Positions 18,659 to 29,100 of a DNA stretch of 57,500 nt are shown here, piece after piece. The DNA lies in NCBI GenBank assembly GCA_905221605.1, contig CAJNDS010002160.1:490001-547500 (forward strand), in the 5' to 3' direction. The number at the start of each line of letters is the position of its first letter. Within the stretch, counting starts at the first letter, position 1. The notes below the pieces were generated by a model that had not been told where the DNA came from, made no database searches, and saw nothing but the letters and a program-made list of their open reading frames with translations. The position numbers and the translations under genes were made by a program. The stretch comes from Symbiodinium natans. Lineage: Eukaryota; Sar; Dinophyceae; Suessiales; Symbiodiniaceae.

Positions 18659-18958
18659 TGTGAAGTCGACCAGCACTGGACTTGCACTAAGCCAATGCAA
18701 TCACAGCCCGGTCACGCTGTTTTACGACTTCGCGAGTTCAAGCACTTGTGCAGCTACGCCTGAGTGCGTCCGGTCGGACCGCACAGCAACCTAAGAGCTA
18801 CTGTACGAAACTACCGTGCTCAAAGGCACAAGCTCGGTACTTGAGCCAAAACATTGGCATTGTTACGAATTGCAAAACTACGCATGCAAAGGAAAACTAC
18901 TACAGTACTGGCCCTGGCAGCTTTGCACATGCAGCGTGCGTGCATAGACCTGCTCACA
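18659..18958 (-). repeat. 3' LTR (left copy on the plus strand)
   Basis: 300 bp from TGTGAAGTCG to TGCTCACA, matching 35531-35830 over its whole length as far as I can read. The TG...CA ends and short inverted repeat TGTGA/TCACA are standard for LTRs. Confidence 0.95.
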
Positions 18959-18972
18959 TTCGCCCCTCAGCC
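18959..18972 (-). other. Candidate polypurine tract
   Basis: On the minus strand the sequence just before the 3' LTR reads GAGGGGCGAA. It is purine-rich and in the position where plus-strand DNA synthesis is primed. It has one pyrimidine, so the call is moderate. Confidence 0.5.
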
Positions 18973-19625
18973 GAGGCTTCCAGCTCATCTCGAGCTCGGA
19001 GTGCAGCAGGCACTCGCGCTAAACACAGAAAGGGAAGGGAGAGGGTGTCGCGTGCGACCGCGGTGGTCCGCACATCATGAGCATTGGCATGCGGCAGGGA
19101 CGCTAGCCCGCACCACCACAACGAACGCACGACGACGGCAACCCTCAGCAACCCTTAACCACCCCTTCCCAGGAGGTCCTCACCCTTTTGCTGGTGGGCG
19201 AGGCTCTTGAATCCTCGAGCTGGTCTCTAGCTGCCAGTACGCAGACTATGGTACAAATGGTACACTGTACAAACTACCGGCCCTAAGCTACGGCTACGGC
19301 TACTCACCTATCCAGAACTACCCTACGGGCTACCGGACTCAGCGAGAGCCGCGCACATCGCTTGTGCCTTCGGCGAGCGCACTGCCGCGACCAGGACACG
19401 GTCCGCAGCACCTGCAAAAGAGCTCCCTCGACAAGAGGGGCCACAAGCAGGGCGGAGAAGAAAAGTGCGGGGAATGCAAAATGGGCAGGCTTCCAACCTG
19501 CCGCGGCTTTTCGCCCGCAGTCACGCAAAAGAAAGTGCAAAAGGTTGGCGAAGCAACGTGCCGTGCTGCAACGCCTGCTCTGATAATGCGTGGATGCATA
19601 CCACGCCGCGCCAACTGGCCGCAGC
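18973..19625 (-). other. Noncoding 3' region of the LTR element
   Basis: Lies between the stop of the zinc-finger/PLD ORF (19626) and the polypurine tract. No convincing ORF. It holds one copy of the element's dispersed 24-bp motif at 19384-19408 and a short ACGGCTACGGCTAC repeat near 19283. Confidence 0.6.
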
Positions 19626-22600
19626 CTACTCGATACCCTGTGGAGCAGTGTTGGGGGCACGAGCGGCGTTGCCAGCAACGTTGGAGCTACTGGCTCGCTC
19701 CAACTGAGGGCGCTTTGCTACCGCCTCATCGAGGGAGAATGCCTCAGCCGACACCCTCTGGAAATCCTCGACGTAGGACTGCGCGACAGGGTGCGTCTTG
19801 GGGACCTCAAGCTTAAGCCCTGCCTCCGCATTGGCTTTGCTGCTTGTGGTAAAATTGAGGCTCCCAATCAGCACCACCGCGCCGTCAGGCCGCAGTAGGC
19901 AAAGGGCTTTGGCATGGTGCAGCCCTTGAATCCCGGTGCCTACCTTAGCCCCGCGGCCGTCGCGAGCATAGGCGTCGCGCAAGGATGTGCCGCAACCCAC
20001 CTTCACCTCGGCACCTGCGGCCGCCAAGCGTTTCAACGCTTGCCACTGAAGCTTGGTGCGGTGGCATTGTCCCATGTCGGCGACAATCCGAACGCTTGCG
20101 CCCTTGCCAAGCGACGCTTCGATTGCCTCGATGCAGGATGGGCAATCTAAGCTGTAAGCCCGGATGTAGATCACATCCTCTGCTGCTCCAGACCCAAGCA
20201 GCGTTTGGGCGGCCTGAATGTATGGCCCGCCCGCAAGGAATTCCGCTTCTTTGACTGGAGAACTCCTAGCGGGGGCTGGGCCCTTGTTCCTCCGGCCTGG
20301 CGTGCGCGCCACAGTGGCAGTGGCGGCACGTTGCACGGAGCCGGACTGTGCGTGGGCTGCGCTCGCTCCATTTGCTGGGGCCGCGGCCAGGTCACGACCC
20401 GCGAGCCCCTGAAAGCAGGAGAGCCCGCGGCTCTTGGCCGCGAGTTGGGAGAAACACCCTTCACTGTTCCCCAAACCCAACACCACCTTACCCTTAGCTA
20501 GGGCATCGGAGGCGGTACTCCGAATGGAGTCTGTGAGCGCAGGACCCGCGCCTCGCTGGGCCGCGTGCAAAAACCCTAAGGAACGAGCGGTGTCCATTGC
20601 GGCATCGCAATGCCCGCAGCGTCCTTCTGCCAGGTAAGCACGACAGCCACAGGCAGCTGTCTCCTCCTTGAGGTGCACCCAAACCTTATGGGACACCCCT
20701 TTCTTGGAGCTCGCGACCTCAAACGTCGCTTCGGAGCCAAGGAGCTGAGACAGCCGCGCCTCAGGGGCCGCGGTGTTGCCATGTCGCAAATGCGCAATGC
20801 GATTGGCAACGGCACGACTCACGTACCACAGAACAGCACCGCACAAGATCACTACCACGAGAGTGATGGCTGTTCCGGCGACCCACACGGCCCGCCTCGC
20901 CCCGTGACCGATTTCCTCGACCACGTCGGCCGAAATCGTTGCAACCGCGTGCATAGAGTCCTCGACAACATGCACAGCCCCGCGGTGCAACTGCAAGGCA
21001 ATCGGCGCCGACGCTGCAGCCGCCAGGCCCCACCAGCCGTCGATGTTCCCGTTGAGGGCATGCATCAACCTATTGAGGAGCCCGCGACCTAGGAAAAACG
21101 GGGTCCGCGGCGGAAGCGGAACACTCGGCGGCGGCCGGGCCGACCCGCACGGGAAGGCTGGGACCCAGCTTGTGCTTGGGCGGGGCTGGAACGCGGCAAT
21201 TATGCCCGCGGCGTAAGCGCCCCAGGCGTACTTGCCCCTCCCCTTGGGCTTGCCCTTGGCATCGGACTTGCCTCTGCCCTTCGGCTTGCCCTGGCCCTTG
21301 CCACGGGCGTCTGCCCAAGCACCCCAAGGGTCGCGGCCCTTGCCGTACGTCGCCTCCTCGCGACGTCTCTTGCCGCCCCTCTTCTTGTGTTTGCTTCTAA
21401 GAAGAGGCTGGATCGTTTCCTGATCCATCGCGCGATTGGCCAGAAGGATCTCGTACTCCAGCTCGTCCTGGCTGCTCTCGGAGCCCGAGTCCCTCTCTTC
21501 GCCGCGCCGCGGATCCGGGATCCCGCGGGAAACGACCTCTGCCAAGCGGAGGGGCGTGCTGCACCTAAAGCACAGCTGCCTGAATGAAAGGTTCCATTCA
21601 TAGCAGTTAGGGCACTGCCACCCTGCTATGCGGAGCGCTTCGCTGATGTGATCATCGCGCTCCGCCTTCTCCGCCTGGCGCCGCTCCCGCTTCTTGGCGC
21701 GCTCGGCCGCCTGCGCCTCCTCGGCCGCCTGGAGGGCTTCAGCGAGTTCCTCATCGCTGAGGAGCCTCGCGGCATCTGCCCGCGCTTGTTGGTCTTCAAG
21801 CTCTTCGGCAGAAAACCTCCGCCGCCATTGCTCCGGCGCGGTTTGGGGATCCACCTCCCACCACCCGATGTCGATCCCATTGATCCATCGGCCGTCGCAC
21901 GGGGCGCCCGCATTCGGGCCGCCCGCGTGCGTGGTGAGGCACTGGTCCTCGGTAACCGGGTTGATGGCTTCGCAGAAGAAGCACCGCCAGCTGCCGTAGG
22001 GGTAAAAGCGGCCTTCGACGTAGGCTCGGTTGGCTGGGAGGGCGACCTCGTCCGCCTCATCCGCGGTGGCAGCCTCCATCTCAACCGAGACCTCTTCGTC
22101 CTTGACGACCTCAGCCTCCTCCTCCTGTTCCTCCTTGGCCAGGGGCTCTTCCTCCTCCCGGCCAACTTTGAGGTGGGACTCAGTGCGAACCTCGGCGCGC
22201 ATCAAAATGACGTCAAGGCTATCCGCGGCTGGGTCGCCCGCGAAGAAGGAGTCGATCTCCTTGGCATGGAGATCGTCAAGAGGCGTCACCAGGTCCGGCG
22301 AGTAATCTCGCTTGGAGCGACGCTCGGCCAGGCGTCGCTGGACGTCGCCCTTCGGCGGCTCGAGGGCCCGCCCGCGCGGAGCGGCCTTCCGCGGAGGCTC
22401 GGGCTCGGCCTCCTCCGTGGGCTCGCTCTTGGGCGTGGACCCTCCATCGCTTCCCTCTGGAGCACCAGGGGGGTCCAGCTCGGGGTCGTCGCGAAGCCAC
22501 CCCGGCGGATGGCTACCACCATAGATGTGGTGCGATCCATCCTCAAGCTGGATTCGGTCCCCTCGCTTCAGGAGCGGGACTCTCGAGTGATCGTACCCGT

Positions 22601-23792
22601 TGGCTTTGTGGTACCTAATCACTCGGAGCGTGGGCACCTCCCCATACCCACCGTCCTTTTCTTGGCGGAACAGCCGTCCCCGCCAGTCCTGACGAAAAGG
22701 GTCAAGAGGTGCGGAGGGGCTGATCCCCAGGTTAGGCGGAAGAGAGGCGCCATGGCAGGCCGCCTGATGCAAGTGGTACTGCACCAGCGACTCAAAGGCT
22801 AGCCCGCATCCCGGAGCCGAACATCCGTAGTGGCCGTCAGCGTTGGGGCGAGGCTCCTCTGAGGCTGAGGCGGACTGGGCGGTCCCGCCTCCCGAAGGCC
22901 TGGCGGAACTGCTCGACCCCGCAGCCCCGGGGGCGTCCTGACCATCGTCAGACACCTCTTCCCCGTCGGCGCCTTCCCCGGCCGCCCGACTCTCTCCCTC
23001 TCGGCGCAGCGTTTTGAGGGACTCCTCACGCTTGGTGATCTTCTCCAGCTTCACCATCGCAGTTCCCGCAACCTCCAGTATCCTCGACTGGAGCTTCTGC
23101 GCTCTAAGAAGAGCTTCGGACCGCGCGAGGTATTCCTTCGCGCTGGTGACCACAGACTGGCCGAGCACGAGGACTCCTTCCTCTGTGCTCTCGGCCTTGG
23201 CCCCACTTGCGGGCTCCTCGTCCTCCTTCACTTTGACCGCGGCTGGAGGCGCCCGCGTGTCGGGAAGATCCGAGCTGGAACTATCTTCCTCGACACCTTC
23301 AGCTTCTTGGGCTGCCTCTTCCTCGAGCGAGTCCTCAGGCTCGAGGACATTGGGGCCCGGGACGTTACGCCTAGGGTACACCTTGGGCTTCGCTGGCACG
23401 ATCGAAGTCCTAGGGGTCCCTAAGGGACGCCCTTTGGCCTTAGGCGCGGCCTTAGGAGGGGTAACAGGTTGGGCGGCCCCCGCGGCCATGACACGACCCG
23501 CAGGGGCCAGCACAACCGTCGAGGAGCTCGCCGCGCCACTGCTGGCCGCAGCAGCTTGGGACGCTTGGACCGTGCCCAGTTTCGGTCCTCGCCCCAACGG
23601 CGGGTTGGGGCCCGCACTGGTGTCGCCTAAACTCTTTAGGTCGACACGCAGGACCAACCTATCCACTTCCAACTCAGCTATCAAGTCTGAGTAGACAGGC
23701 GAGCCCCTGGGGAGTGCCCAGATGCGGGAAATGCCGGTGGCCCTAATCTGGCCAGTGAGGGCCACCCCATCCGCTCCTGCATAGATGGGCAC
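19626..23792 (-). CDS. LTR-element ORF: zinc-finger, membrane and PLD-like nuclease protein
   Basis: 1388 codons. The first codon is GTG inside the end of the Tpt1-like domain (GADGVALTG), so this ORF is probably entered by a frame change from the preceding one. Then come a disordered Ala/Pro/Glu-rich region, a C2H2-like finger near residue 325 (CSAPGCGLAF...HLHQAACH), and two RanBP2-like zinc fingers near 600 (WRCFFCEAIN) and 724 (WQCPNCYEWN). A Lys/Gly-rich basic stretch, a membrane segment near 965-988 and a zinc ribbon CGCRAYLAEGRCGHC near 1047 follow. The end is a PLD-like domain: HHAK (H1291-K1294 region) with GSLNFTTSS about 15 residues later, the His-Lys and Asn parts of the HKD motif. 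The usual Asp after Lys is not evident. It may bind and cut or process nucleic acid, possibly at membranes; this is inference. Confidence 0.75.
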   Translation of the reverse strand: MPIYAGADGVALTGQIRATGISRIWALPRGSPVYSDLIAELEVDRLVLRVDLKSLGDTSAGPNPPLGRGPKLGTVQASQAAAASSGAASSSTVVLAPAGRVMAAGAAQPVTPPKAAPKAKGRPLGTPRTSIVPAKPKVYPRRNVPGPNVLEPEDSLEEEAAQEAEGVEEDSSSSDLPDTRAPPAAVKVKEDEEPASGAKAESTEEGVLVLGQSVVTSAKEYLARSEALLRAQKLQSRILEVAGTAMVKLEKITKREESLKTLRREGESRAAGEGADGEEVSDDGQDAPGAAGSSSSARPSGGGTAQSASASEEPRPNADGHYGCSAPGCGLAFESLVQYHLHQAACHGASLPPNLGISPSAPLDPFRQDWRGRLFRQEKDGGYGEVPTLRVIRYHKANGYDHSRVPLLKRGDRIQLEDGSHHIYGGSHPPGWLRDDPELDPPGAPEGSDGGSTPKSEPTEEAEPEPPRKAAPRGRALEPPKGDVQRRLAERRSKRDYSPDLVTPLDDLHAKEIDSFFAGDPAADSLDVILMRAEVRTESHLKVGREEEEPLAKEEQEEEAEVVKDEEVSVEMEAATADEADEVALPANRAYVEGRFYPYGSWRCFFCEAINPVTEDQCLTTHAGGPNAGAPCDGRWINGIDIGWWEVDPQTAPEQWRRRFSAEELEDQQARADAARLLSDEELAEALQAAEEAQAAERAKKRERRQAEKAERDDHISEALRIAGWQCPNCYEWNLSFRQLCFRCSTPLRLAEVVSRGIPDPRRGEERDSGSESSQDELEYEILLANRAMDQETIQPLLRSKHKKRGGKRRREEATYGKGRDPWGAWADARGKGQGKPKGRGKSDAKGKPKGRGKYAWGAYAAGIIAAFQPRPSTSWVPAFPCGSARPPPSVPLPPRTPFFLGRGLLNRLMHALNGNIDGWWGLAAAASAPIALQLHRGAVHVVEDSMHAVATISADVVEEIGHGARRAVWVAGTAITLVVVILCGAVLWYVSRAVANRIAHLRHGNTAAPEARLSQLLGSEATFEVASSKKGVSHKVWVHLKEETAACGCRAYLAEGRCGHCDAAMDTARSLGFLHAAQRGAGPALTDSIRSTASDALAKGKVVLGLGNSEGCFSQLAAKSRGLSCFQGLAGRDLAAAPANGASAAHAQSGSVQRAATATVARTPGRRNKGPAPARSSPVKEAEFLAGGPYIQAAQTLLGSGAAEDVIYIRAYSLDCPSCIEAIEASLGKGASVRIVADMGQCHRTKLQWQALKRLAAAGAEVKVGCGTSLRDAYARDGRGAKVGTGIQGLHHAKALCLLRPDGAVVLIGSLNFTTSSKANAEAGLKLEVPKTHPVAQSYVEDFQRVSAEAFSLDEAVAKRPQLERASSSNVAGNAARAPNTAPQGIE

Positions 23793-26100
23793 TCCGGCGT
23801 CCCGCAGGACCGCCAGTCGGACCTCGACTATGCAAGTCGATCCAGCGGCGGAACCCGCGCCTTCCGTCCTCCCACTGCGTGGGGCAGTGTCCCAGGACGT
23901 AGGGCACCCCGAGGCGGCCTCCCGGCCCGCCGCCGGGGATCAGGCCGTTCTGCACCAGGCTTGGCACGACATGCAGGTCCGTGCCGTGCCACATGGCCGG
24001 GCCATACTGACGGATGAGGTCGTCGATGGCCGTCTCACTTAGGCCCTCCATCATGAACCCCATCGGATGGCCGCAATCGGCAGAGTGGCCTTGGAAGGCA
24101 CGAAGGAAACCAGCGTGCGAGGTGTCCAACCTCGGTTTCCGCTGGTTGGCGTCGTGCGCGACCGCCTGGTTGTACTGGTTGATGGTGATCCCGAGTTGTT
24201 CGATCAACTCATCAACCGGGTAGAGGCCGCCCGGACCGAACCGGCCTCTGCAGCCACCTTCGCCGTGCCGCATGCATCGGACTAGCAGGCGCTGCACATC
24301 GTCGATCGTGGGCGGGCCCTTCCGGCCCTTAGGGCCTGGGCTCTTGCTCTTGCCCCTGCCCTTCGACCCTCCTCCACCCATCGCGGCACCGAGGCCCGCA
24401 GCTTTGCTGGACCTCCGATGGGCGAGGGAAACCTGACGCGCCCTTGAGCGGCCAGGACACGGCCCGCTGCAAGGGGCCGGTGTGCAGTAGTGGTAGGCAG
24501 CCGCTCCCGCGCGGCCAGGGCACGGCCCGCAGCGGGGCCTTGTGGTTGACCACGAAGGTCCGGGCGACCGATCGGTCGCTCCCGCGCGGTCTGGTCGCGA
24601 CCCGCAGCGGGGCGCAGTGCACAGGCACGAACGCGGGGAGGGACTACCTACCCTAGGCTCTACAACACACTTGAACCGCTGCGGCGGGGGTTTGGGGAGT
24701 TTCCTTAAGGTCTGGGCTTTAAGGCTTCTACGGCTTCTGCTTCGACCTTGGACCGAACCTCTAGGCCTGCTTCCTAAACACTGGCTGCGGGACAAACGAA
24801 CGAAGCTGCACGCGACGAACGACGAAAAATCCTTCTGCCCGCAGACCGGCGACCTGGGAAACGGCCCGCCCCAAAAACACCCGCCCTGAACACAGAAACA
24901 CCCGAACAGCCCCAACATCCTGAGCATCAGAACGCGCGTGGGGTGATTCTGGTCTGAGCGCGCCGCGTCATGGTTCGCGCGCTTGGAGTTGTGCGCACCG
25001 CGAACGCCTAAGGCTTCAAGAGCAGACGACGCGCTCTGCGGAGCCGCGACTGCCCCCTTGGCGCACGCTTCGCGCACCGCCCCCTCGGCTTGGGCATCAG
25101 TGAAAAACTGCCCATCAATGACCCTACCCGTCCTAACAGTAAGATCATCCACGTAGGCTATCCACTCCTTAGTATACTTAAGGCGCCTACCTCTGCCGGG
25201 GGCATAGGCCCTATCAACCACAAAGTTGAAATCATCTGGGCCGTTAATCGGGCCAAAGGTGAGGCCGACAGGGAGATACTTCCCTGATCTTGCCACAATG
25301 GCCAACACCTCGCGAGCACGCTTGGTGTTCCTAATCTGATTAAACCCACTAACCGCATCCACGAAGGTATACCAAACCGAACCTACTGCGGCGGCGAGCA
25401 CATCGCTGCCCCGCCGACAATAGTACGTGGAGCGCTTAATTCGGGCATTCACACGGCGGTAGTCAACCACCAAGCGTCGCTTCCTATGCCGCTTGTAGCT
25501 GGGCATTTCCTTGGTCGGAAACGGCGCAGATCCCCAAGCCGAGCTGCCGCGGATCAACTGACCCCGCTTGCATTCTTCTTCAAGCTTGTCGTCGACCCAC
25601 TGCGCGGACTCGCCCCTCAGACTGTGAGGTTGGGACGACACCGGCGGCCCGGTGGGGATGCAGTCATGGGCGAACTTCCTGACCGTGGTCCTGGTGGTGT
25701 CCTCCACCCAGAACCCAGCGGCCTTTCGCCGTATGACCTCCCTGACGGCTGCGATATCAGCATCGGTCAGCCCGGGTCTGGTTGGTCCAGGCTCGATCTT
25801 CAAACCCGACCATACGAGGTCTCTATAGGCCTCGGTGCGCCTAGGATCCTCCGACCTTCTCGCCCGCAAGAGCATAGACCTCAAGGTCAGCCCGGACGGA
25901 ATCCTAGTCCTTGGCGTCCGCCTTGGTCCGCCAAAACGCTTCCTTCTCCGCGGCATACTTATCCACCTCCTTATCCAGCTCCGCACGCTCTGCTGGCGTG
26001 AGGTCCTCGCCCGACCGCACGTCCGGGAGGGGAACGACTGGAGAGGGCTGTGGCGCAGCCACGGCGCTATCTGCACCCGCAGTCGCTGGAAAGCTTTCAA
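23743..26100 (-). CDS. LTR-element ORF: RT fingers and palm (YVDD), linker, Tpt1/KptA-like domain
   Basis: The frame has 785 codons, but only the part after about 25905 is likely translated, since the pol ORF ends at 25904 in another frame. It holds the N-terminal half of a Ty3-type RT: QWVDDKLEEECKRGQLIRGS (fingers), VVDYRRVN, motif A FVDAVSGFNQI (about 25354), motif B FGPINGPDDF, and motif C YVDD at 25144-25155. Thumb and RNase H are absent here and lie 6 kb upstream in the pol ORF. After a low-complexity linker (24640-25060), an ATG at 24381 (MGGGGSKGRG) leads into a domain resembling Tpt1/KptA RNA 2'-phosphotransferase: RCMRHG, RAFQGHS, WHGT and NGLIPGG. Its last strand (GADGVALTG) is in the next frame, so a frame change lies near 23850-23890. 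Confidence 0.75.
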   Translation of the reverse strand: MKAFQRLRVQIAPWLRHSPLQSFPSRTCGRARTSRQQSVRSWIRRWISMPRRRKRFGGPRRTPRTRIPSGLTLRSMLLRARRSEDPRRTEAYRDLVWSGLKIEPGPTRPGLTDADIAAVREVIRRKAAGFWVEDTTRTTVRKFAHDCIPTGPPVSSQPHSLRGESAQWVDDKLEEECKRGQLIRGSSAWGSAPFPTKEMPSYKRHRKRRLVVDYRRVNARIKRSTYYCRRGSDVLAAAVGSVWYTFVDAVSGFNQIRNTKRAREVLAIVARSGKYLPVGLTFGPINGPDDFNFVVDRAYAPGRGRRLKYTKEWIAYVDDLTVRTGRVIDGQFFTDAQAEGAVREACAKGAVAAPQSASSALEALGVRGAHNSKRANHDAARSDQNHPTRVLMLRMLGLFGCFCVQGGCFWGGPFPRSPVCGQKDFSSFVACSFVRLSRSQCLGSRPRGSVQGRSRSRRSLKAQTLRKLPKPPPQRFKCVVEPRVGSPSPRSCLCTAPRCGSRPDRAGATDRSPGPSWSTTRPRCGPCPGRAGAAAYHYCTPAPCSGPCPGRSRARQVSLAHRRSSKAAGLGAAMGGGGSKGRGKSKSPGPKGRKGPPTIDDVQRLLVRCMRHGEGGCRGRFGPGGLYPVDELIEQLGITINQYNQAVAHDANQRKPRLDTSHAGFLRAFQGHSADCGHPMGFMMEGLSETAIDDLIRQYGPAMWHGTDLHVVPSLVQNGLIPGGGPGGRLGVPYVLGHCPTQWEDGRRGFRRWIDLHSRGPTGGPAGRRSAHLCRSGWGGPHWPD
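24379..24381 (-). other. Possible internal start for the Tpt1-like protein
   Basis: ATG on the minus strand opens MGGGGSKGRGKSKSPG just before the conserved domain. The sequence before it is low-complexity and carries three copies of the 24-bp motif. This makes a separately started or spliced downstream cistron possible. Confidence 0.35.
24444..24608 (-). repeat. Cluster of three copies of the element's 24-bp motif
   Basis: Copies at 24446-24470, 24507-24532 and 24583-24607 share the core GCGGCCAGG.CACGGCCCGC in one orientation. Others lie at 19384, 20380, 23479, 30291, 31926, 34442 and 35432. Confidence 0.7.
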
Positions 26101-29100
26101 CTGCAGCGGTGCACAGCTCTTCTGCGCCCCTCAGACCAAGGTCCTGGAGCGAGGCGCAGAAAGCCGCCCCTATGAGGTTGTAGTCGGATTGCGCGCGCTC
26201 AACGTGCTTGTGCTGCACTGCGCCTAGCGCATCCGGCCTACTACACCTCAAACCTACCGATTCTAAGCTGAAATCGGCGAGCCACAGGGCCCCGCTCTCA
26301 ACGAGGTTGCCGCGGCCACTGGCCCGCGCGAACTGGCACATGTCAGCCCGCACGAAAGCCCAAGGCCAGCGTGGCTCTGCGAGCGTCCCAAACAAGGCGC
26401 CCCACTCCTCTAGCCGCCAAGGTTCCCACTCGCCTTTTTGCGCCTGCAAACGCAGCGCGACGTGGGCGCCCGCGCGCGTGCGTTCCTGCGCACACCGGAC
26501 GACTAGCTGGAGGAAAGCCCGGGGCACATTCTCGCCCTCAAGCCCAATCACGAGCACCTTCGGCTCTGTGCGCAGAACAGCGCCGCTAATGGCCTCTAAG
26601 TGCTCTTCTGCGGCCAGGTTCCAGGTGATCCCGTAGGCCTGCTTGCCTTGCACAAAAGCGGGAACAACCCTGTACCCGTGCCTCCTAGCCGCGTCGGAAA
26701 CGACCGCGTCACCCCAAGCAACCTCTAAGACATCGGCAACCCCACCAAGGAAATACTGCCGGAACCAACTCTCGACAGCACCCGACTCTGGGGAAGCCCT
26801 AGGCTGCAACACGCGGGGTTCCGCGACCAAGAGGTCCGCGAGGGCCTCTTGGATCGAGAGCACACTCGTGCCGGCACGAGACGCCCGCTCGAGGGTCCTG
26901 TCCTGCAACGAATACGCCCCCTTGTCCAACTTTCTGGCCGAAGCTGCAGCAAGCACGCCGTCGCGGTTTAGGTCGATTTTGGAAATGATTTCCTTCACAG
27001 AAACCGCTTCATGGGCCGGACGGGTCCCTTCTGAAAGCGTGAGCGCTCCGTCCTCGGCGATATATGCAAGCCGCCATTTGACGCGAACCCCGCACACCTT
27101 CGGGCCTCCACCTACACCCCGATAGGCAATGCGGTCACCAAGGCGGAGGACGAAGTCCCTCCCGCGCCTGGTCAGCGTGAACTCCACCTGCTTGGCGTCG
27201 CCTTGAACCTGCTGCCCTAAGCTGGGGCGAGACAAGTCGTCCCCGCCGGTTTCATCGTCTTCAAAGACGACCGGCTCGCGGGATTCCGCGCCATCTGCAT
27301 CCGCAGGAACAAGAATGCAGTCTTCTGCGTGCGCCTCCATCGGGCCGCGCCGGGCGGAAGAAGTACCCCCCGACTCCATCGACACGGGCTCCAAGGTGAG
27401 CCTGTGGCCCTTGACTTCCAACACGCGCCAGGGGCCGGTCAGACCCGGTTTCCAAGGCACACGCCCCGCCCCCTCTGAACGGGCCCTCGGAGCGTTCCAG
27501 ACCACTCGGTCGCCTGGTTTAAGGTCCACAGTGCGCCTATGACGGTTTGCAAGTTTCGCCCGCGCTTCTGAAGACCGCGTCCAGTGCTCTCGGACCGCAG
27601 CAGCTAGCTCCGAGAACTGTTTGAACTGGCTCCGAGCCCAATCAGAGATGGGTTCAAACTGCAAGGCGTCTCGCAGGACGTCCTTTTCAAGTGGTAGAGC
27701 GAGCGACCAGCTCCGCTCTAGGTCCCTCGGGGTATACCCGTGGGGTCCCGGAGTGTTGTCTATGACGTACTCCGCCACCACGAGCCAATCCGACCAAGCT
27801 TCGGAAAGGGAGGCGCCGACTTGCCTGACGACCGCCCCCAGCACCTTTTGAACTTCTTGGTGGACTCGCTCGTTTGCGCCCAACTCACAAGGCCTCAAGG
27901 GCGCGCTGAACCGCCACTCGGTTCCAAGCATAGCGCTGAGTTCTGCCATGAGCGCATTCTTGAACTCTGGCCCTCTATCCGACCTGATGAGGCTCGGGAT
28001 CGTCCTGCTGCGAAGCACACAGCGCACGAACGCCCTTCTGACTTCAGCATGAGTCAGAGACCTCATCGGCTCGAGGAGGACAGCATGACTGAGGCAATCG
28101 AAGTACGTAAGCGAGTACCTATGCCCCTCCCTGTCCTCTCGGTTCGGACCTTCACAGTCCACGCTGACTTCCTGCCAGCATGTCTCGGCGCCACACTTGA
28201 CCGCACGAGCTTCGACCTTCGTCGGTCGAGAGCGGCCTTTAATGCAAGAGAGACACTTGGCCACCCAGGTCCGCACATCTTTCTCCAAGTCGGGCCACCA
28301 GACTGCCCTCTCCAGCAGTTTGATGGTGACCTCGGCAGACCTATGGGCCCCAAGGACTCCACAGTGGACTGAATTGTAGCAGGCGCGGCGCCAGGTCACC
28401 CCATTCGCGCCCGCAGCCCCGTTGGGAACCACTGGGACGACGACGGTTTGACCCGTCCTGAGGGTCACCTCGCGCTCCAGCAACCCGTCTCCGGATATCA
28501 CCATCGGCGGCTCCGGCTTGCGAATCGAGCCCGCCAATGAGGGATCGCGCCGCTGGCCCTCGTACCACGCCATACGAAGGGATCCCGTGACTCGGAACTC
28601 CGAAATGTTCGCCGCGTCCCTCGCCTCGACCGCAAGCTGTTCGCGACGATTTTCGTCCTCCCCCGCGGCCAGGCTCAAAGACAGAACACCGCCCTTAAAC
28701 TCGACCTTGACCTTGGTTGAGGTATGGTCCCAAATGCACAGGATAGGGCTATGGCTGACGAGCTCTAGAACCACAGCAGGGCCCTTGTGCTCCTCACCCA
28801 TAAACGCCAAAACTCTACCCTTCAGCTTGCACTCATTGGCATTCTTCCCGCGACTGATAGCGCCCGCGGTCCAATGCCCTTCTACGCCCTCATTGGACGC
28901 AGAGAATTGAGCAAGGACCCTCGACGCCTGCCGGGTAAACCCGCGGGGATCCGAGGCTTCTCCGGTTGCCCGCCAGCCAATGACCTGAGTAACCCTACCC
29001 ACAAGGGCTATCAGCTTGCCGAAGGAGGGGTCTAAGGCAACCTCTTTGCCCTTAGACCTCCAGAGCACTTCGCACTGCTCATTCACGACATGTCTGTGGC

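Noticed and set aside
21648-22802. 384-codon plus-strand ORF inside the LTR element
   Set aside because: It is antisense to the 1388-codon ORF with recognisable zinc fingers. Long antisense frames are expected in this GC-rich coding sequence, and its Leu/Arg/Gly-rich protein has no motif.
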